In this document: piece by piece, positions 60,748-64,000 of the stretch
How positions within the stretch are numbered: the stretch's first letter is position 1
Layout of the letters: the number at the start of each line of letters is the position of its first letter
DNA from: Leptotrichia hongkongensis
Lineage (GTDB): Bacteria; Fusobacteriota; Fusobacteriia; Fusobacteriales; Leptotrichiaceae
NCBI RefSeq assembly: GCF_041538065.1
Contig: NZ_JBGORW010000003.1
Location: 124,001-188,000 of the forward strand
Direction of reading: 5' to 3'
Length of the DNA: 64,000 nt
Notes under the pieces: model-generated
What the model was told of the DNA's origin: nothing
Database searches by the model: none
The model's input: the letters and a program-made list of their open reading frames with translations, nothing else
Made by a program: the position numbers and the translations under genes

Positions 60748-61875
60748 ATGTTACATATAATTGTAGATAGAAAATCATTATTAAAAGCTATAACTATAGT
60801 TGAAAATGCAGTAACTGAAAATAAAATAAGAGAAGTCCTTTCTGGAATTTATATTGAAACACACGAAGGAAAGGCAATTTTACGTGGAACAGATTTAGAG
60901 TTATCTATAAACACTGAAATAGAGGCTCAAATTGAAGAAGAAGGAAAAATTGTTATAAAACACAAATTAATCGAAGAATTTTTGAAACAAATTTCTGATG
61001 AAAAAATTACATTGATTGAAGAAAACGGAAAATTAGTAATTAAAGCAAGTTCTACAAATACTGAATTTTCTTTGTATGATTCAGAAAATTTCCCAGTTCA
61101 GTCAAAACTGGAAAATGGAGTTGAATATGTCTTTGAAAAAGAAAAATTATTAAATGATATTGAAAATGTAAAAATTTCGGCTTCTCCAAATCCAGAAAAT
61201 CTTGCTGTAAACTGTATTAGAATGGAAATAGAGGAAAACAAGTTAAAACTTATTTCATCTGATACATACAGATTGACATATATTGAAGAAGATTTGGATG
61301 ATGCTCAGAAAGGGAAAGAAAACCTTAGTTTAAGTATTCCATTAAAGACAATAGATGGGCTAATAAAAATTATGAAACTTATTGATGAGGAAAATATTAC
61401 AGTGAAATCAGATGGATCAAAAGTATTTTTCCAATTTTCAAATGTAGAAATATTGACTCGTACAATTGATTTACAATTTCCAGATTATAAATCAATTTTA
61501 AATAACTCACAACATAATAAAAAAATATTGCTAAATACAAAGGATTTTTTATCAGTATTAAGAAGAACGGCTATATTCGTTAGAGATAATAAAGAAGCCA
61601 AAAATGGTGGAATATTTAATTTTGCCAATAACAAGCTATTGCTTACTGGAACAAGTGAAAATGCACAGATAAAAGAAGAAATTGTAACAATTCAGGAAGG
61701 TGGAGATTTAAAGATTTCATTAAATGTAAGATTTTTACTTGATTATATTTCCACAATTGAAGGGAAAGTAACTGTGCTGGAACTGTTAAATAATAAAAGT
61801 TCAGTAATTGTAAAAGATGAAGATAATGATAAGTCGCTGTATTTCACAATGCCGCTGGCACTTAGAGAAAGTTAA
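60748..61875 (+). CDS. dnaN: DNA polymerase III beta subunit (sliding clamp)
   Basis: A 375-residue ring-forming clamp: MLHIIVDRKSLLKAITIVENAVTEN opens domain 1, and three similar folds follow. SKVFFQFSNVEILTRTIDLQFPDYKSIL is the end of domain 2, and TMPLALRES the C-terminus near the hydrophobic groove. Its expected partner dnaA is not in the window; instead a sigma factor precedes it. AAAGGAGAGTTAAGAGT lies before the ATG. Confidence 0.97.
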   Translation: MLHIIVDRKSLLKAITIVENAVTENKIREVLSGIYIETHEGKAILRGTDLELSINTEIEAQIEEEGKIVIKHKLIEEFLKQISDEKITLIEENGKLVIKASSTNTEFSLYDSENFPVQSKLENGVEYVFEKEKLLNDIENVKISASPNPENLAVNCIRMEIEENKLKLISSDTYRLTYIEEDLDDAQKGKENLSLSIPLKTIDGLIKIMKLIDEENITVKSDGSKVFFQFSNVEILTRTIDLQFPDYKSILNNSQHNKKILLNTKDFLSVLRRTAIFVRDNKEAKNGGIFNFANNKLLLTGTSENAQIKEEIVTIQEGGDLKISLNVRFLLDYISTIEGKVTVLELLNNKSSVIVKDEDNDKSLYFTMPLALRES

Positions 61876-61919
61876 AAATGATACAAGCAAAATAAATTTT
61901 GACGAAAGGAGAATATGCA

Positions 61920-62858
61920 ATGCCTATAAAAATACCAAATAACTTGCCGGCTGTAGATATTTTAGCAAAGGAGAACATCTTTGTAATGGATGAAAATAGA
62001 GCATTGTCGCAAGATATTCGTCCTTTAAAATTTATAATAATAAATTTAATGCCTACAAAAATAGAAACAGAAACACAATTACTAAGATTACTTAGTAATA
62101 CCCCTTTACAAATGGAAGTTACATTCTTAAAAATGGCCTCTTATGTTTCAAAGAATGTATCAAAGGAACATATGTCAAACTTTTATAAAACTTTTAAGGA
62201 TATAAAGAATGATTATTTTGATGGATTGATTATAACAGGAGCACCAGTAGAAAATTTATCTTTTGAAGAAGTTATTTATTGGAAAGAATTAGCAGAAGTG
62301 ATGGAATGGAGTAAGACACATGTATATTCAACAATGTGTATCTGTTGGGGAGCACAGGCAGCTCTTTATTATCATTATGGAATAAAGAAATATCCATTAA
62401 AAGAAAAACTTTTTGGGATTTACCCTTTGAAAATTGATATTCGTCATACAATGTTGCTGCGTGGATTTGATGAAGTGTTTAATATGCCACAGTCAAGACA
62501 TACTGAAGTTCGTGCAGAAGATATAAAAAAAGTTGATGAATTGGAAATTATTGCATATTCTAAAGAGGCTGGGATTAGTATTGTCTGTAGTAGAGATAAG
62601 CGAAACATTTTTATTATGGGACATCTAGAATATGATAGAATGACACTTGCAAAAGAGTATGAAAGAGATATAAAATTAGGAAAAGATATAAAAATACCAT
62701 TTAATTATTATCCAGATAATGATGTAAGCAAGAAACCAGCTTTTGTATGGCGGGCTCATGCAAATTTATTGTTTTCTAATTGGATAAATCATCACGTTTA
62801 TCAGGGAACACCTTATGATCTTACAACACTGAGAAATACATCTGACTCACAGATTTAA
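61920..62858 (+). CDS. metA: Homoserine O-acetyltransferase (MetA family)
   Basis: Activates homoserine for methionine synthesis. MPIKIPNNLPAVDILAKENIFVM is the MetA opening, the nucleophile Cys is in YSTMCICWGAQAALYYHYG, and MPQSRHTEV and GHLEYDRMTL are family marks. Residue 111 is Glu (TGAPVE), which in characterised MetA proteins goes with acetyl-CoA, where Gly goes with succinyl-CoA; I therefore call an acetyltransferase. The frame opens at 61899, but AAAGGAGAATATGCA fits the ATG at 61920 and the conserved N-terminus. 312 residues. Confidence 0.93.
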   Translation: MPIKIPNNLPAVDILAKENIFVMDENRALSQDIRPLKFIIINLMPTKIETETQLLRLLSNTPLQMEVTFLKMASYVSKNVSKEHMSNFYKTFKDIKNDYFDGLIITGAPVENLSFEEVIYWKELAEVMEWSKTHVYSTMCICWGAQAALYYHYGIKKYPLKEKLFGIYPLKIDIRHTMLLRGFDEVFNMPQSRHTEVRAEDIKKVDELEIIAYSKEAGISIVCSRDKRNIFIMGHLEYDRMTLAKEYERDIKLGKDIKIPFNYYPDNDVSKKPAFVWRAHANLLFSNWINHHVYQGTPYDLTTLRNTSDSQI

Positions 62859-62875
62859 TAAAAAATTATATAATA

Positions 62876-62941
62876 AAAAGCTGTTTAGTAAAGTTTGTTC
62901 TAATCTTTTAAAATAAGAGAGGCTTTACAAAACAGCTTTTT
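62876..62941. terminator. Terminator between metA and the converging peptidase gene
   Basis: AAAAGCTGTTT (62876-62886) pairs with AAACAGCTTTT (62930-62940), with GTAAAG/CTTTAC pairing inside. It is A/T-flanked so it can work on both strands. Confidence 0.75.
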
Positions 62942-63021
62942 CATTTCCAGTTAATTAAATAATAGATTTAATACAAACTCCGCTTAAAAAAGAAATAAAT
63001 TTTTAAACAATATTCAAAAAT

Positions 63022-63594
63022 TTAATAAAGTGAAACATTTTCAAGCAAATCTGAGTCCATTATATCAAATGGCATGACCCAACCACCACCATTGGAATCA
63101 AGATTAACTTCACGTCCAGTCTTTTCACCAGCTTTTTTAAAGACTAAATATACAAACTGTGAACAATAGAGCCTTTTATCAAAATTTTTATGGAATGTTA
63201 ATCCATAAGGTTTTGTTATAGTTTCATTTATTTCTTTGAATAGAACGGATTTAAATTTATCATCGATTCCTTTTAATCTAAAAATAGCCACTTTTCTATT
63301 TATATTTTGCCAGGCATATATCGGACTTTCACTATAGCCAGTAGAATATGATGGAAACTCAACAATTTTTTTGTGTTCATTTAATACAGCCGCATGTCCC
63401 CACATTGAACGTAAAGTAGGTCTTTTTGATAATATGAGAATATCTCCAGGCTGTAATTTGTCAGCATTCGATATAACTTCCCGTGGAGAGTACCAGATGT
63501 ATTTATCTTCTGGTTTTGTTTTACATATAAGAGCAAGAGTAAATATTAAAAATAATAATAGTCTTTTTATATTTTCTTTTAAACAAATATTCAT
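63022..63594 (-). CDS. Permuted NlpC/P60 (YiiX/YebB-like) amidase-fold protein, exported
   Basis: A 190-residue protein with an N-terminal membrane or signal segment (RLLLFLIFTLALIC). The papain-like fold is permuted: the His in MWGHAAVLNE comes before the Cys in RLYCSQFVYLVFKKAG, the YiiX order. LQPGDILILSKRP is the usual strand before the His. Such enzymes cut amide or thioester bonds in lipids, peptides or peptidoglycan; the substrate is unknown. AAAGGAATG lies 14 bases ahead of the ATG. Confidence 0.85.
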   Translation of the reverse strand: MNICLKENIKRLLLFLIFTLALICKTKPEDKYIWYSPREVISNADKLQPGDILILSKRPTLRSMWGHAAVLNEHKKIVEFPSYSTGYSESPIYAWQNINRKVAIFRLKGIDDKFKSVLFKEINETITKPYGLTFHKNFDKRLYCSQFVYLVFKKAGEKTGREVNLDSNGGGWVMPFDIMDSDLLENVSLY

Positions 63595-63609
63595 AAATTA
63601 TAATCATTC

Positions 63610-63872
63610 CTTTCTATGTAATCAAATCTATACATTTAAAATTCTTTAAAACATGACTAAAATAATCCTGTAACTTAAAATAATGCTCATGTCTAGTAAT
63701 TAGCCTAATAGAAATTAATTTTAGTAAAAAAGGCTTATTTTAAAGATAGCTTACCTATATTATATAAAAAAAAAGAGAATTAGTCCAGTCTATTTTTTCA
63801 ATAAAAAATATTTTTGTATGATTTATTTATTGTAACAAAAAAATTAATTTTTTTTGAAAAAAATGTAAAAAA
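63610..63872. other. Gene-free A/T-rich stretch
   Basis: Divergent gap between the peptidase gene and the last gene. No hairpin or frame could be supported; a CATGACTAAAATAAT patch at 63651-63665 faintly recalls family 2 repeats but is too short to call. Confidence 0.4.
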
Positions 63873-63900
63873 TTGCTTGTATTTTTTCTAAGTTTATGAT
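63873..63900 (+). promoter_or_regulatory. Promoter of the last gene in the window
   Basis: TTGCTT (63873-63878) and TATGAT (63895-63900) are separated by 16 bases, about 58 bases before the ATG at 63958. Confidence 0.5.
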
Positions 63901-63957
63901 TTAATTAAAGTAGGGAAGTTAAATAAAATTATAATATTTTTAGAATAGGAGGAATGA

Positions 63958-64000
63958 ATGCAAACTAATCCAGCTTTAGCTGAACGAAAGCAAAGGATTG
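63958..64000 (+). CDS. Start of a gene cut by the window edge (unidentified)
   Basis: Fourteen residues are visible (MQTNPALAERKQRI), with TAGGAGGAATGA as a strong ribosome-binding site. An ATG four bases earlier stops after four codons. Too little is present to identify the product. Confidence 0.6.
   Translation, partial: MQTNPALAERKQRI

Overview
The window is low-GC DNA (AT-rich throughout, intergenic stretches almost pure A/T) from a Gram-negative anaerobe of the Fusobacteriota, most likely a Leptotrichia relative. This rests on a lipid A cluster (lpxC-fabZ-lpxA-lpxI-lpxB), which implies an outer membrane, together with Firmicute-like gene orders (dprA-topA-tyrosine recombinase; rplU-prp-rpmA with an N-terminally extended L27) and fusobacterial-style codon use. 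The genus is inferred from gene content, not from a database match.

Layout. 1-1.9 kb is a decayed accessory patch: an adenine methyltransferase cut by the window edge, a frameshifted small gene, a winged-helix regulator and a GNAT acetyltransferase broken by a TAG stop. 2.2-13.9 kb holds argH, pepF, a RelB/YafQ toxin-antitoxin pair, a small secreted protein, a membrane PLD-like protein with a lipase, coaX, an OPT transporter and asnS. 14.1-24.9 kb is a mostly co-directional block for DNA processing and GTPases: TPR protein, dprA, topA, a Xer-type recombinase, a YqeH-like GTPase, walJ, a divergent uracil-DNA-glycosylase-like protein, ychF and an immunity-like protein. 25.7-33 kb contains an orphan VgrG-like spike gene and, 3 kb away, a three-gene set ending in an Hcp-like tube protein; a K+ channel, a flavin disulfide reductase and udk lie between them on the other strand.

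33.3-42.8 kb: a short-chain dehydrogenase, tRNA-Ser(GGA), rplU-prp-rpmA, malic enzyme, mnmA, an AEC transporter and several exported proteins. 43-49 kb: a polar amino-acid ABC importer and a methionine importer metN-metI-metQ-metQ. These pair functionally with metA near the end (61.9 kb), whose residue Glu111 predicts acetyl-CoA rather than succinyl-CoA use. 49.3-51.4 kb: an M13 metallopeptidase. 52-56.7 kb: lipid A synthesis. 56.7-60.7 kb: a MATE exporter, plsY-gpsA (phospholipid entry) and a short RpoD-like sigma factor. Then come dnaN, metA, a permuted NlpC/P60 enzyme and the start of another gene.

The most unusual content is between genes. At least seven intergenic copies of a bipartite hairpin element share invariant loops (TTTGAGC...GCGAG, and an 8-base GGCGATTG-type loop), while their stems differ in sequence but stay paired. 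A second family of about 105 bp imperfect palindromes occurs five times. Both look like undescribed structured repeats.
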